Below the pieces are notes generated by a model. That model saw only the letters and a list, made by a program, of their open reading frames with translations, was not told the DNA's origin and made no database searches. From assembly GCF_022788715.1 (NCBI RefSeq), contig NZ_CP085168.1, positions 186,001-250,000 of the forward strand: a stretch of 64,000 nt of DNA, in the 5' to 3' direction. This document shows, in pieces, positions 47,078 through 55,861 of the stretch (position 1 is the stretch's first letter; each line of letters opens with the position of its first letter). Source of the DNA: Sulfitobacter sp. DSM 110093 (GTDB lineage: Bacteria; Pseudomonadota; Alphaproteobacteria; Rhodobacterales; Rhodobacteraceae). A program made the translations under genes and the position numbers.

Positions 47078-47566
47078 ATGCTTCGCGCGGCTCAAGCTAT
47101 TACCACGTTCAATCGCTGGACATTTGAGACCACCAAATGGCTGGTCTATGTCATTGCAGCACTCATGCTTTTCGAAGTCATCTCCCGCTATTCGTTTCAT
47201 AGCCCGACCAGTTGGGGGCCTGAGCTGGCCACTTTGCTGTTCGGTCCATTTTTCCTTCTTGGCGGGCCCTATTTACTTCACATCGGAGGGCATGTGGCGG
47301 TCGATATTCTCTCGGCTGCAGCACGGGGCAGACTGCGCACGATCCTCGCGGTTGCGGCCGCTTTGCTGGCGCTTCTTTTCGGCTTGATCTTGGTACGGTT
47401 CAGCTTGCCGCTAGCATGGCAGGCGTTCGAATATGGTGAGACCAGTTACTCCGCATGGAACCCCGTAGTCTGGCCCGCCAAGATGGTTCTCCCTCTGGCA
47501 GGGTTACTGCTCATCTTGCAGTCACTTGCCGAAGTGGTCTTCGCTCTGAAAGTGAGGACCACCTGA
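47078..47566 (+). CDS. dctQ: TRAP transporter small membrane subunit (DctQ)
   Basis: 162 residues from the ATG at 47078, which has GGAGG five bases upstream; an in-frame GTG two codons earlier lies inside that site. Four membrane helices and the motif VISRYSFHSPTSWGPELA, then YLLHIGGHVAVDIL, match DctQ. It forms the membrane complex with DctM. Its stop overlaps the DctM start by one base (TGATG). Confidence 0.92.
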   Translation: MLRAAQAITTFNRWTFETTKWLVYVIAALMLFEVISRYSFHSPTSWGPELATLLFGPFFLLGGPYLLHIGGHVAVDILSAAARGRLRTILAVAAALLALLFGLILVRFSLPLAWQAFEYGETSYSAWNPVVWPAKMVLPLAGLLLILQSLAEVVFALKVRTT

Positions 47567-48888
47567 TGGAAAGCAGTCTTGTCCTGTTCGGGATGTTTGC
47601 CTCGCTCATCGTACTGATGCTCAGCGGCGCGGGGCTTGCCTTCGTGTTAGGTGCCATCGCTTTTCTGGCGACCGCTACTTTATGGGGGCCCAGTGCGCTG
47701 ATCGTCACGGTGCTTAATACCTTTGAGACAATGACGTCAGAAGCACTCATGGCGATCCCGCTTTACGTCTTGATGGCGGCGATATTGCAGAAATCCCGGA
47801 TCATTGATGATCTTTATACTGCGATGGAAACATGGTTCGGGGGGGTGTCAGGTGGCTTGGCGATTGGAACCGTGGTCATCTGCACAATCATGGCTGCAAT
47901 GACGGGCGTTGTCGGTGCAGCGGTTGCCGCGATGGGCATTCTTGCGCTGCCCTCCATGCTGTCGCGCGGATACCACCCTCCATTGGCGTTGGGGGCGATC
48001 TGCGCAGGCGGTACATTGGGCATTTTGATCCCACCATCAGTGGTTACGATCGTCTATGCGATCACAGCACAGATCTCGATTGGTCAGATGTTCATTGCAG
48101 GGATTATACCTGGTCTTGTCCTTGCGGTGGGATATTGCAGCTACATTTGGGTGCGCGTAGCTTTGAACCCCAAGCTCGCGCCTAAGCCGGTGGATGAAAC
48201 CACCATACCGCTCTCTCAAAAGGTTGCTTCTCTGAGGCATCTGGCCTTGCCTGCGCTCGTGATCCTGTCTGTTCTAGGCTCAATCTATGCAGGGATTGCG
48301 ACGCCTACCGAAGCTGCCGCGGTCGGCGTTCTCGGCGCGCTGCTTTCTGCAATCTTCTCTGGCCGCCTTGAGCTGTCGAGCCTCAATGCGGCGGCGACAG
48401 ACACGTTGCGCGTCACGGCGATGATTTTGTGGATCACGTTGGGCGCCAAGGCATTCATCTCAGTGTTTGTGGCGACTGGGGGCGCGGACAGCGTCTTGAG
48501 CTTTGTCGAAAGCTTAGATTCCTCTCGCTATGTGGTTTTGCTGGCAATGCTTTTAGTTCTGATATTCTTGGGGCTTTTTCTGGACGAGATCGGCATCATT
48601 CTGCTGTGCGTTCCAGTATTCGTGCCAATCATTAAAACACTGGGGTTTGATCCACTTTGGTTTGGCGTGCTGTTTATGGTGACCGCCCAAATGGCCTACA
48701 TCACCCCGCCCTTCGGCTACACGCTATTCTATCTCAAGGGGGTGTTGCCCGATGGGATTGGCATTGGTCAGGTTTACCGTGGTGTGATCCCGTTTTTCCT
48801 TATTCAGGTGGTTGTCCTGATCCTCTTTGTCGCATTTCCTGAAATCGTTACCTGGTTGCCAGAGCAGGCGGCTGCTCGACTCAAATGA
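47566..48888 (+). CDS. dctM: TRAP transporter large membrane subunit (DctM)
   Basis: 440 residues from the ATG overlapping the dctQ stop. About 12 membrane helices carry the DctM signatures GGTLGILIPPSVVTIVYA, GIATPTEAAAVGVLGALL and TPPFGYTLFYLKGV. It uses the sodium gradient to import the acid delivered by DctP. No separate site is needed because of translational coupling. Confidence 0.94.
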   Translation: MESSLVLFGMFASLIVLMLSGAGLAFVLGAIAFLATATLWGPSALIVTVLNTFETMTSEALMAIPLYVLMAAILQKSRIIDDLYTAMETWFGGVSGGLAIGTVVICTIMAAMTGVVGAAVAAMGILALPSMLSRGYHPPLALGAICAGGTLGILIPPSVVTIVYAITAQISIGQMFIAGIIPGLVLAVGYCSYIWVRVALNPKLAPKPVDETTIPLSQKVASLRHLALPALVILSVLGSIYAGIATPTEAAAVGVLGALLSAIFSGRLELSSLNAAATDTLRVTAMILWITLGAKAFISVFVATGGADSVLSFVESLDSSRYVVLLAMLLVLIFLGLFLDEIGIILLCVPVFVPIIKTLGFDPLWFGVLFMVTAQMAYITPPFGYTLFYLKGVLPDGIGIGQVYRGVIPFFLIQVVVLILFVAFPEIVTWLPEQAAARLK

Positions 48889-49519
48889 ATGCGCAAATGG
48901 CACATGGAAATGAAACCCTCAAAACCGGCCGCATCGGCACCCCCAAGGTTGCGGAGCACTGGCGATGCGCCTCAGCTACTCCGACTAGGCGTTTAAAGCC
49001 TTATAGTAGGAAACATGTTTTTCGTCTGATGGAACGACAGAGGCATCTTCAATGCGGTTTGCTTGGCAAGGCCGAGTTCAAGTAAGCTGTGCCGCTCTAT
49101 CCGATCGCGGAGCGTCTTATCGCCTTACCTGAGCGGAGGTCTGTCTTGACTCTCCAACCGGAATAAATCACCTGTTAGCAAGGCAGTCTGAACCGGCTCA
49201 CCGGCTTTAGGTTTGGGTTGCTTAGAGAAGGCGCCGATAGTTCTCGTCAAAAAATTGTTGTTGGCGCCTTCTCGTTCTTTGCTCCTGTTGCTGCCCCCGG
49301 GGACGAAGCCAAACATCCAACCTTCTCGAAGCTCAGCCTTATTTCCAGTGACCCTGATGCTAGGAGGATAAGCGCGGTTCCAGCGCTACGACACACACTG
49401 CACGACCCTGTAGTAAAATACGCTTCTGTTGAGGCCGTGGAGAAACAATCTTACGCTTGCTCCGATTGAAGAGCTGCCGCAAGATCACTGTACAATTTCT
49501 GTGTTAGAAGGGAGAGCCA
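48889..49519. other. Intergenic region with a long inverted repeat
   Basis: About 630 bp without a supportable gene. An 11-bp perfect inverted repeat, GAGAAGGCGCC (49225-49235) and GGCGCCTTCTC (49263-49273), is separated by 27 bases. It could be a hairpin, an operator pair or an old element end. Open frames here show no recognisable content. Confidence 0.5.
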
Positions 49520-49837
49520 TTGCCCGCATTTCTGGTTTCATATGACACCATGGCTTTCCCAACCGCGAAGGATGGGGCGAAAGTCATGAATGCGCTTAAA
49601 GCGGTTTTGATTGCTCGCGACCTCTGGGGCGTGGAAATAGACGCAGATGAAGCAGAGCTTCGCAAACGGCTTACGTCACAGTTAGGCGCAGACTGCCCAA
49701 TGACCATCGTAGAGATAGACCCTATTGGACAAGGCGTGAGACCGGAGGTGGCTGCGTGGTTTGAACGTTCCCTGACGTCTCGGAGTAAAAGACGTACCAT
49801 ACTAATGTCGGCAGTGCCGAAGAAAGCTATTCTCTAA
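49520..49837 (+). CDS. Hypothetical protein, 105 residues
   Basis: The frame begins at a TTG with GGGAG five bases upstream, a good site. The protein starts MPAFLVSYD and contains GVEIDADEAELRKRLTSQLG and MTIVEIDPIG. The alternation of a first strand ending in YD, a helix, and a later DxxELRxxL segment is faintly like the Cas2/SinR-type ferredoxin fold. Similarity is too weak to name it and there is no CRISPR array nearby. It stands alone between the TRAP operon and a LysR gene. Confidence 0.5.
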   Translation: MPAFLVSYDTMAFPTAKDGAKVMNALKAVLIARDLWGVEIDADEAELRKRLTSQLGADCPMTIVEIDPIGQGVRPEVAAWFERSLTSRSKRRTILMSAVPKKAIL

Positions 49838-50018
49838 ATCCGCCGATGTGGAGGTGAGTGCCTCTCTGGATAGAGGATCGCGAAAATAAGAGCTTTCACT
49901 GCAATCTTCGCGAAGCATCGCGCGGTTGATGCATGCAACAGCCCCCAATTTTTTAGGTTTCTATGCAGCCCTTGGCGCCGAAATCCATTATGCGAGAACG
50001 AATAATTTGAGGTTCGGT

Positions 50019-50945
50019 ATGCAAAATATAGAGAATTATAGAGGGCTTGATATCAAGCATTTGACGGCCTTCCGCGCAGCTATACTCCATGGAACATTGT
50101 CGGCCGCAGCACACTCCATGGGAGTAAGCCAATCAACTGTGACGCGCATGCTGACAGAGTTGGAAGAAAGTCTAGGGTTTGCTCTTTTCACACGGCGAAA
50201 GGGGCGGGTGAGTGCGACAACACGCGCCTTAGAATTTCATGCCCTTACGGATGACTTTTTTGAAGCACATGCGAGATTGCGAGCTGGAACTTCGCGTCTC
50301 GGAGGCATGCTCAGCGAGGAAATACGCATCGTATCGATTTCTGTTCTGGCGATGACCATTGTTCCTGAAATCTCTGAACGGTTTCTGGCTCAAGACGGCG
50401 CTTCCCGTCTTCATGTCGAGTCCCGCGGTATAACGGGCTATTTTCGTAAGATCCGAGATGTCAAAACTCATATCGGGTTTGGTTACCGGCTAGGGGATCA
50501 ACCTGGGATCGAGCAAGTTCAACTGGGTCGAATTCCTTTTGTTTGCGCGTTGCCACCAGAACACCCTCTATCGGGCCAAGCACGCATTCACGTGAAAGAC
50601 CTTGTTGGAGAACCTGTTATTTCACTTGCTGAAGACGAGCTCGACCTCTTCCAAAAGCAGGAGGAGTACCTTCTTGAGCATGGGGTAACGACGCGTGCGC
50701 GTGTTTCAACACAAAGCTCAGCAAATGCATACTCCATGGTACTCAGAGGGCTTGGCATCGGCTTAATTGACCCATTTTCCGCTGATCTCTGGAGGAAAAA
50801 TGGTGTGGTGGTCAAACCCCTTGATCCTATCTTGTCGTTTGACTGTACAGCTAGTTTCAGCCGCAATCTGGCGCACACGCCCGCAGTAAAGAAGTTACTT
50901 CGCATCGCTAAAGAGGTAGTCGCCCGCTACGCCCTTACAACATAA
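50019..50945 (+). CDS. LysR-family transcriptional regulator
   Basis: 308 residues from the ATG at 50019, which has GAGG six bases upstream; the frame opens earlier, at 49926, without a site. The N-terminal winged helix (LDIKHLTAFRAAILHGTLSA, then AAHSMGVSQSTVTRMLTELE) is typical, and the rest is the periplasmic-binding-like effector domain. It is followed 90 bp later on the same strand by the dehydratase gene, whose promoter region contains a TGCATAACTTTATGCA dyad at 50947-50962, a plausible binding site. It probably activates the downstream catabolic operon in response to its substrate. Confidence 0.9.
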   Translation: MQNIENYRGLDIKHLTAFRAAILHGTLSAAAHSMGVSQSTVTRMLTELEESLGFALFTRRKGRVSATTRALEFHALTDDFFEAHARLRAGTSRLGGMLSEEIRIVSISVLAMTIVPEISERFLAQDGASRLHVESRGITGYFRKIRDVKTHIGFGYRLGDQPGIEQVQLGRIPFVCALPPEHPLSGQARIHVKDLVGEPVISLAEDELDLFQKQEEYLLEHGVTTRARVSTQSSANAYSMVLRGLGIGLIDPFSADLWRKNGVVVKPLDPILSFDCTASFSRNLAHTPAVKKLLRIAKEVVARYALTT

Positions 50946-50946
50946 A

Positions 50947-50962
50947 TGCATAACTTTATGCA
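50947..50962. promoter_or_regulatory. Palindrome before the dehydratase operon
   Basis: TGCATAACTTTATGCA contains the dyad TGCATAA/TTATGCA with a two-base centre. It lies just after the LysR stop and about 70 bases before the dehydratase start, where a LysR-type activator would bind. Confidence 0.5.
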
Positions 50963-51034
50963 TCATTATCTATATGCTGGGAGCCTTTAAGGAGCCAGTC
51001 TCCGCTGCGAAGATGGCAGCATAGGAGAGCCAGG

Positions 51035-52006
51035 ATGTATTCCCCACCTATGGACGAGCTCCAAGCCGCCCACGAGGCGCTGATGGGCCGCGTGGTTCGA
51101 ACGCCGAGCTTGTTATTGGCGCAAGATACGCTACAGGCACATCTGCCACCGAACGCAAGCGTAAAGGCAAAGCTTGAACTTTTCCAACAAGCTGGATCCT
51201 TCAAGGCACGCGGTGCAATTCTCGGAATTATGGGCCTCTCCCAGGAGCAACGAGCGGCCGGTGTAGTGGCGGCCAGTGGTGGAAATCACGCAATGGCCGT
51301 GTCTTGGGCCGCGCAAGCTGAAGGCGTCGACGCTTCAATCATTATGCCTGAGACTGCCGACCCTTTACGTATCGAAAGCTGCCGCAAACTTGGCGCAACA
51401 GTAACTTTAGTTCCCGATATAGCCGCCGCCTTTGAACTGATGCAGGCGCTCGAGAGCCGCGAGGGCCGCACTATTATGCATCCTTTCGATGCTAAACACA
51501 TGACTTTAGGCGCAGGTAGCTGTGGACTAGAGATGCTAGAAGATGTCGGTGACGCCGATATCTATGTTATTCCCGTCGGTGGGGGCGGATTGATCAGCGG
51601 CATGTCCGCAGTCATTCGCAAAGCGCGCCCGAATGCTCTGATTTTTGGCGTTGAGCCTGAAGGGGCGGACAGTATGGCGCGCAGCTTTGAAAGCGGGAAA
51701 CCCGCCAAGCTCGCTTCTGTGGCTACAATTGCTGACAGTTTGGGCTCCCCATATGCGATGGCATATTCCTTCGGCATCACAAAAGAGAATGTCGACGCGA
51801 TCATACGCGTCTCCGACAATGCCCTGCGCGATGCCATGCGGCTTTATTACAGCACTCTGAGGTTGATCGCTGAACCAGCATGCGCCGCCACTCTTGCGGC
51901 AATCTGCGGGCCGCTCCGAGACAAATGTGAGGGTAAGAAAGTCGCGATCCTTGCTTGCGGATCAAATATCTCAATTGAGCGATATCAAGAAATATTAGGG
52001 GGTTGA
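51035..52006 (+). CDS. PLP-dependent threonine/serine dehydratase family protein
   Basis: 323 residues of fold-type II. The Schiff-base Lys57 lies in GSFKARGA, the substrate loop is ASGGNHA, and the phosphate-binding loop is VGGGGLISG. There is no C-terminal regulatory domain, so it is a catabolic type like EutB or hydroxyaspartate dehydratase. It would remove water and ammonia from a beta-hydroxy amino acid. GGAG lies seven bases before the ATG. One base separates its stop from the GTG start of the RidA-family gene, so both are made together. Confidence 0.9.
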   Translation: MYSPPMDELQAAHEALMGRVVRTPSLLLAQDTLQAHLPPNASVKAKLELFQQAGSFKARGAILGIMGLSQEQRAAGVVAASGGNHAMAVSWAAQAEGVDASIIMPETADPLRIESCRKLGATVTLVPDIAAAFELMQALESREGRTIMHPFDAKHMTLGAGSCGLEMLEDVGDADIYVIPVGGGGLISGMSAVIRKARPNALIFGVEPEGADSMARSFESGKPAKLASVATIADSLGSPYAMAYSFGITKENVDAIIRVSDNALRDAMRLYYSTLRLIAEPACAATLAAICGPLRDKCEGKKVAILACGSNISIERYQEILGG

Positions 52007-52007
52007 G

Positions 52008-52424
52008 GTGGACTTAGAAATCAAAACCGTAAGCGGGCAGGGCGTGGCCCCTGCAGTTGGCCCATACTCTCACGCCGCAGTTTATGGCGACCTCGTATTC
52101 GTCTCTGGGAATGTGGCTCTGGACGTGAACGGCACGCTTCGCAAAGGTAGCGCCGCTCAAGAAGCACGGCACGCCCTAACGAACCTCCGTAAGGTTCTGC
52201 GAAGCGCAGGTTGCGATCTTTCCGACGTGATTAAGACAACAATCTTTATCACAGATATGGCCGACTATTCTGAGGTGAATGCCGTCTACCAAGAAGAATT
52301 CGAGTCTCATGCCCCAGCACGGTCCTGCGTGGGCGTTGCTGAACTCCCATTAGGGGCGCGGGTCGAGATCGAAGCGATCGCAAGGCATCGTGCCGTGCAA
52401 GATCGGACAAAAGAGGACACTTAA
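52008..52424 (+). CDS. RidA/YjgF-family enamine/imine deaminase
   Basis: 138 residues starting at GTG with a purine-rich site (AGGGGGTTGAG). The motifs VGPYSHAAVYGDLVFVSG, HALTNLRKVLRSAG and PARSCVGVAELPLGARVEIE are standard, with the catalytic Arg in PARS. RidA proteins hydrolyse the reactive enamines and imines released by PLP dehydratases, giving the keto acid and ammonia. Coupling to the dehydratase gene fits this exactly. Confidence 0.92.
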   Translation: MDLEIKTVSGQGVAPAVGPYSHAAVYGDLVFVSGNVALDVNGTLRKGSAAQEARHALTNLRKVLRSAGCDLSDVIKTTIFITDMADYSEVNAVYQEEFESHAPARSCVGVAELPLGARVEIEAIARHRAVQDRTKEDT

Positions 52425-52425
52425 A

Positions 52426-53265
52426 TTGCCCTATCCTAACGAAGCTGCGCCCAAGGCGCGCACTGCGATTTCGTGGCATGCCCTGACAGATTGGCGCCTG
52501 CATGTTGGCGTTGCCGTTATTACCATTCTTGCGGAGCTGGTCGGCATCATACAGATCCCCATCGGGATAGGTTCGATCCTGCTACTTCCATTGTTTTATA
52601 GTTTCATCCTTGGGCTCTTGCTCAACCCGCAGATTATTAAGTGGGCGGCATCATGGACAACGCCACGCCAGCAGAAAGCAGCTTCTTCTATTATTTTGAT
52701 CTCTATCCTGCCGTTCATGGCAAAGTTTGGAACGATTATCGGGCCAGCTATGAATACCATCTACGAGGCCGGGCCAGCTCTCATCCTGCAGGAGATCGGG
52801 AACTTGGGGACGGTCGTCCTTGCCTTGCCGCTTGCTGTGATCATGCTTGGAATGGGGCGTGAAGCAATTGGAGCTTGTTTCTCGGTTGCGCGCGAACCCA
52901 ACATCGGCGTGATCGCTGAGAAGTACGGCCTCAAAAGTGCCGAAGGCACCGGCGTTCTAGGGGTTTACGTCGTTGGCACGCTTGTGGGCACCTTCATCTT
53001 CGCCATCCTTGCCTCTCTCTTCGGCTCGCTCGGATTGTTTGATCCTGCAGCTCTTGCCATGGCCTGTGGCGTTGGTTCGGGAAGCATGATGCTAGCCTGT
53101 ACGGGGTCGTTGACAGAATTATTTCCCGACCGCGCGGACGAGTTGGCCGCTCTTGCCGGCGCCAGCAACCTAATGACCTACGCCACCGGACTTTATGTGT
53201 GCATCTTTGTGGCACTGCCGCTGTGCAACATTCTTTATCCAATCTTAAAAAGGGTACGGCCATGA
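52426..53265 (+). CDS. DUF3100-like integral membrane protein
   Basis: About 279 residues if translation begins at the TTG at 52426, which has AGAGG upstream. An ATG at 52390 would overlap the ridA end by 35 bases. There are about eight membrane helices. Segments such as LAELVGIIQIPIGIGSILLL, PLFYSFILGLLLNP and MACGVGSGSMMLACTGSLTE resemble the DUF3100 family of putative transporters. The stop overlaps the next membrane gene by four bases (ATGA), suggesting a two-subunit carrier. The substrate is probably that of the adjacent enzymes. Confidence 0.75.
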   Translation: MPYPNEAAPKARTAISWHALTDWRLHVGVAVITILAELVGIIQIPIGIGSILLLPLFYSFILGLLLNPQIIKWAASWTTPRQQKAASSIILISILPFMAKFGTIIGPAMNTIYEAGPALILQEIGNLGTVVLALPLAVIMLGMGREAIGACFSVAREPNIGVIAEKYGLKSAEGTGVLGVYVVGTLVGTFIFAILASLFGSLGLFDPAALAMACGVGSGSMMLACTGSLTELFPDRADELAALAGASNLMTYATGLYVCIFVALPLCNILYPILKRVRP

Positions 53266-53741
53266 CCGCGATATCTGACGACACGCAGCCACCGGCAGAC
53301 GAGCCGTACCTCAACTTTAAACAAAATATCTTCATTCTGTCTGTGGTTGGAGTAATCTGCTGGATTGGCAATGTGATCGGTCCGGGTATGCCGCCGCTTG
53401 GCGCGGCTATCGGTATTCTGTTGCTCGTAGCCATCTCATTAGTGGGGCTTTTAATTGCTAGGTTCGTACCATTGCGACTACCTGCTGTGGCGTGGATTTC
53501 GTTATTGGCCATTCTCGTTTGCCTGCCCGGCATGCCAACGGCAGATTTTGTGCTCAGATGGACGAACGATGTGAACTTTATTGCACTGGGTACACCCTGC
53601 GTCGCCTATGCAGGACTGGCAATCGCCGAACATGAGGTGGCAATCGCCAAACGGTCAGGATGGAAAATCTTAATCGTGGCACTGTTGGTAATGATCGGGA
53701 CCTTCCTTGGGTCAGCGATCATCGCACAGATGTTTTTATAG
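53262..53741 (+). CDS. Small membrane protein, partner of the DUF3100-like protein
   Basis: 159 residues from the ATG at 53262, which has AAGGG seven bases upstream; an open frame extends upstream only as overlap with the previous gene. It has four or five membrane helices (LSVVGVICWIGNVIGPG, LLVAISLVGLLIARFVP and others). Translational coupling to the DUF3100-like gene suggests one complex. I do not recognise a named family with confidence. Confidence 0.7.
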   Translation: MTAISDDTQPPADEPYLNFKQNIFILSVVGVICWIGNVIGPGMPPLGAAIGILLLVAISLVGLLIARFVPLRLPAVAWISLLAILVCLPGMPTADFVLRWTNDVNFIALGTPCVAYAGLAIAEHEVAIAKRSGWKILIVALLVMIGTFLGSAIIAQMFL

Positions 53742-53836
53742 AGCCAAAGCAGCAGTCAAACGCCATGGGCAAACCGGTAGGACCGGCGACGCCCCCTGCG
53801 AATTAGACCAAGCCGTGAGATTAAAGGAGCGACCGG

Positions 53837-54847
53837 ATGGCCATTAAACAAACTATGATCAGCACGAGCATCGATTTGGATAAAGATGGGCGCCATGTCG
53901 GGCACTTGAAGTTGCCAAATTCCGTACATCGTTCAGCCTATGGGCACATCCCAATTCCTATTGCTACGATTAAGAACGGCGAAGGGCCGACAGTCTTACT
54001 TACTGGAGGTGTACATGGTGATGAATATGAGGGGCCTATCGCGCTTACACGCTTGGTCCGTGAGGTTGAGGCTAAGCAAGTTGCCGGCCGCATCATTGTT
54101 GTACCCATGTTGAACCAACCGGCCTTTGCGGCAGGGACACGCACGTCTCCGATTGACGATATTAACCTGAATCGCACCTTTCCAGGTCGCCCTGATGGCA
54201 CCGCAACCGAAATGATTGCCCACTATGTAGTAAGCGAATTGCTTCCTCGCGCAGACTACATGATCGACCTACACGCTGGTGGCAGCTCGCTACAATACGT
54301 TCCCACGCTGCTCGCGCCCCGCTGGGACGATTCAGCAGCAACAGACCGAACTGAAGACTTGGTTCAGGCATTCGGCGCAGAGAAGGTAATCTACTTCGAC
54401 TCGATCAGAGCCTTAAGTGGAGAAGATCGGGTCATGGGAAACCATGCCCATCAAAATGGCGTCGAATTTCTCACGGGCGAATTTGGTGGTGGAGCGAGTG
54501 TTAATCTTGGCGGTTTGGCAATGGTGGAACGCGGTATTCGCGGAGTACTCTCCCATCTTGGTGTCTTGAAAGTAGACTTGCCCCCAGCCCCCCAAAGCCG
54601 AAAGTTTGTGATGGACGCTCCCGGGCTCTATGCATTTGCTGATCGTGCAGGTTTCTTTGAACCTCAATACGTTCTGGGTGAAACTGTAGAGGCGGGAGCG
54701 ATCGCGGGCCTAATCCATAATATTGATGCGCCTTGGGACGATCCAGTACCAGTTCATTTTCAAGCTGGTGGCGTCGCGATTTGCATCCGTACACATGCTT
54801 TGGTGGAAGCTGGCGATTGTTTGGGCCATCTTGCAACTGAACTGTGA
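53837..54847 (+). CDS. DoeB-like deacylase (succinylglutamate desuccinylase / aspartoacylase family)
   Basis: 336 residues. The zinc ligands His60 and Glu63 (GGVHGDEYEGP) and His147 (DLHAGG) are present, and Glu215 in TGEFGGG is the likely general base. AGTRTSPIDDINLNRTFPGR binds the substrate carboxylate. It is close to the N-acetyl-diaminobutyrate deacetylase (DoeB/EutE) of ectoine breakdown, but the rest of that pathway is not here. AAAGGAG precedes the ATG. It probably removes an N-acyl group from an amino acid before the dehydratase acts. Confidence 0.88.
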   Translation: MAIKQTMISTSIDLDKDGRHVGHLKLPNSVHRSAYGHIPIPIATIKNGEGPTVLLTGGVHGDEYEGPIALTRLVREVEAKQVAGRIIVVPMLNQPAFAAGTRTSPIDDINLNRTFPGRPDGTATEMIAHYVVSELLPRADYMIDLHAGGSSLQYVPTLLAPRWDDSAATDRTEDLVQAFGAEKVIYFDSIRALSGEDRVMGNHAHQNGVEFLTGEFGGGASVNLGGLAMVERGIRGVLSHLGVLKVDLPPAPQSRKFVMDAPGLYAFADRAGFFEPQYVLGETVEAGAIAGLIHNIDAPWDDPVPVHFQAGGVAICIRTHALVEAGDCLGHLATEL

Positions 54848-55129
54848 GAACTTCTCAACAGGCCGATGTTAAATCAGGCATATCGTGAAGAGCAGATACA
54901 TTGCCCTAGTAACCCTAGAATATTAGATGCTGAGCGCGATTACACACACCCGCCTTCGCCGAGACCGAGTGGGCGGCAAATAGACCATCTATCTCGATAT
55001 AGTGAAGCGCTGGTCACGAAATGAACCCCTCGGTTGACGGAGAAGCATGCCTGAAGGGTAACGTTTTTCGGATGCCATTTAGACGTATATTTGGCCCACA
55101 GTTACCAGCACAACTTACAGTGTATATCA

Positions 55130-55360
55130 TCAGGAAAGAAAATTCTTAATAGGGCTGTTCTCAAAGTCTTTTAATGCCGCGCCAAGCGCGTCCTCCTCCG
55201 TTGGAAACAGTTCATCCCAAACAAAGCTGGTCCCTTTGGCATTGACTATTTCGAGGGACCATTGGGTATCTTCCCCACGATAAATCTGTATTTCGAAGCG
55301 ATTGCCTTCCACCACGACTGCCTGGCTCAGCGGGCTACAGATAATCTCGAAGTGGGTCAC
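55130..55360 (-). CDS. Conserved small hypothetical protein, 76 residues
   Basis: The start is a GTG with GAGGA seven bases upstream. The chain (FEIICSPLSQAVVVEGNRFE, then IYRGEDTQWSLEIV and WDELFPTEEDAL) is balanced and looks like a compact beta/alpha domain. It resembles small soluble proteins that I associate with roseobacter genomes, with no function known to me. It stands alone between catabolic and small envelope genes. Confidence 0.65.
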   Translation of the reverse strand: MTHFEIICSPLSQAVVVEGNRFEIQIYRGEDTQWSLEIVNAKGTSFVWDELFPTEEDALGAALKDFENSPIKNFLS

Positions 55361-55432
55361 CGGAGCATCCTCAAGGCAAAATTGGACCGCCGACCTCGCC
55401 TTAGATAGCCGAAGGAGCGTGCGTCATAGGCC

Positions 55433-55510
55433 TTATATGGCGTACCCCACAAAAAGCAGCACAGACAAAAAAGCCACGACTCCAGCGATATATAATCGTA
55501 AAATCTTCAT
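55433..55510 (-). CDS. Single-span membrane peptide, 25 residues
   Basis: AGAGGTGACTAC precedes ATG, a near-ideal ribosome-binding site, and the 25-codon frame is a short basic head followed by one hydrophobic helix (MKILRLYIAGVVAFLSVLLF, then VGYAI). The strong site and clear membrane helix support a real small gene. The function is unknown. Confidence 0.55.
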   Translation of the reverse strand: MKILRLYIAGVVAFLSVLLFVGYAI

Positions 55511-55819
55511 GTAGTCACCTCTATATGAGAGGAGATAGTTAACTTGTAACGAATTGACCATAGGCAACCTAGAGGTTAACTCAACAAAAAGTTTTTAAAC
55601 CTAAGCGTGCGCCCAAAGATTCAGCACTTGCTCCGGTTGGTCAGAAGAAAAGACCATGGCCTACGCACTCTTGAACGGCTGTGGGAAGTTCGATCAAGCT
55701 TCTACGTTCAAGCGGTCAATACGCGTGTCTGGAAGCTCGTTTTCATCTCGAATGGCGAAGTAACGCTGAAAGAAAAGCTGGCCTCGGAAAGGCTCAAAAT
55801 TGAGTACCCCCCCAACATC
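55511..55819. other. Gene-free stretch before the terminator
   Basis: No supportable gene. An open frame at 55607-55873 runs through the terminator stem and has no convincing start. Confidence 0.35.
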
Positions 55820-55860
55820 GGAAGGTGTGGCTGTACACAGCCGCATCACACCTTCCTTCT
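55820..55860 (+). terminator. Strong stem-loop, probable terminator
   Basis: GGAAGGTGTG (55820-55829) pairs with CACACCTTCC (55847-55856), with an inner GGCTGT/ACAGCC stem, followed by TTCTAGTT. It could end transcription from upstream. Confidence 0.55.
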
Positions 55861-55861
55861 A

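Noticed and set aside
49520..49837. Cas2 protein
   Set aside because: Only a faint resemblance in the first strand; no Cas1 and no repeats nearby.
51035..54847. Complete ectoine degradation cluster
   Set aside because: The DoeB-like and EutB-like genes fit, but the ectoine hydrolase, cyclodeaminase and aminotransferase genes are absent.
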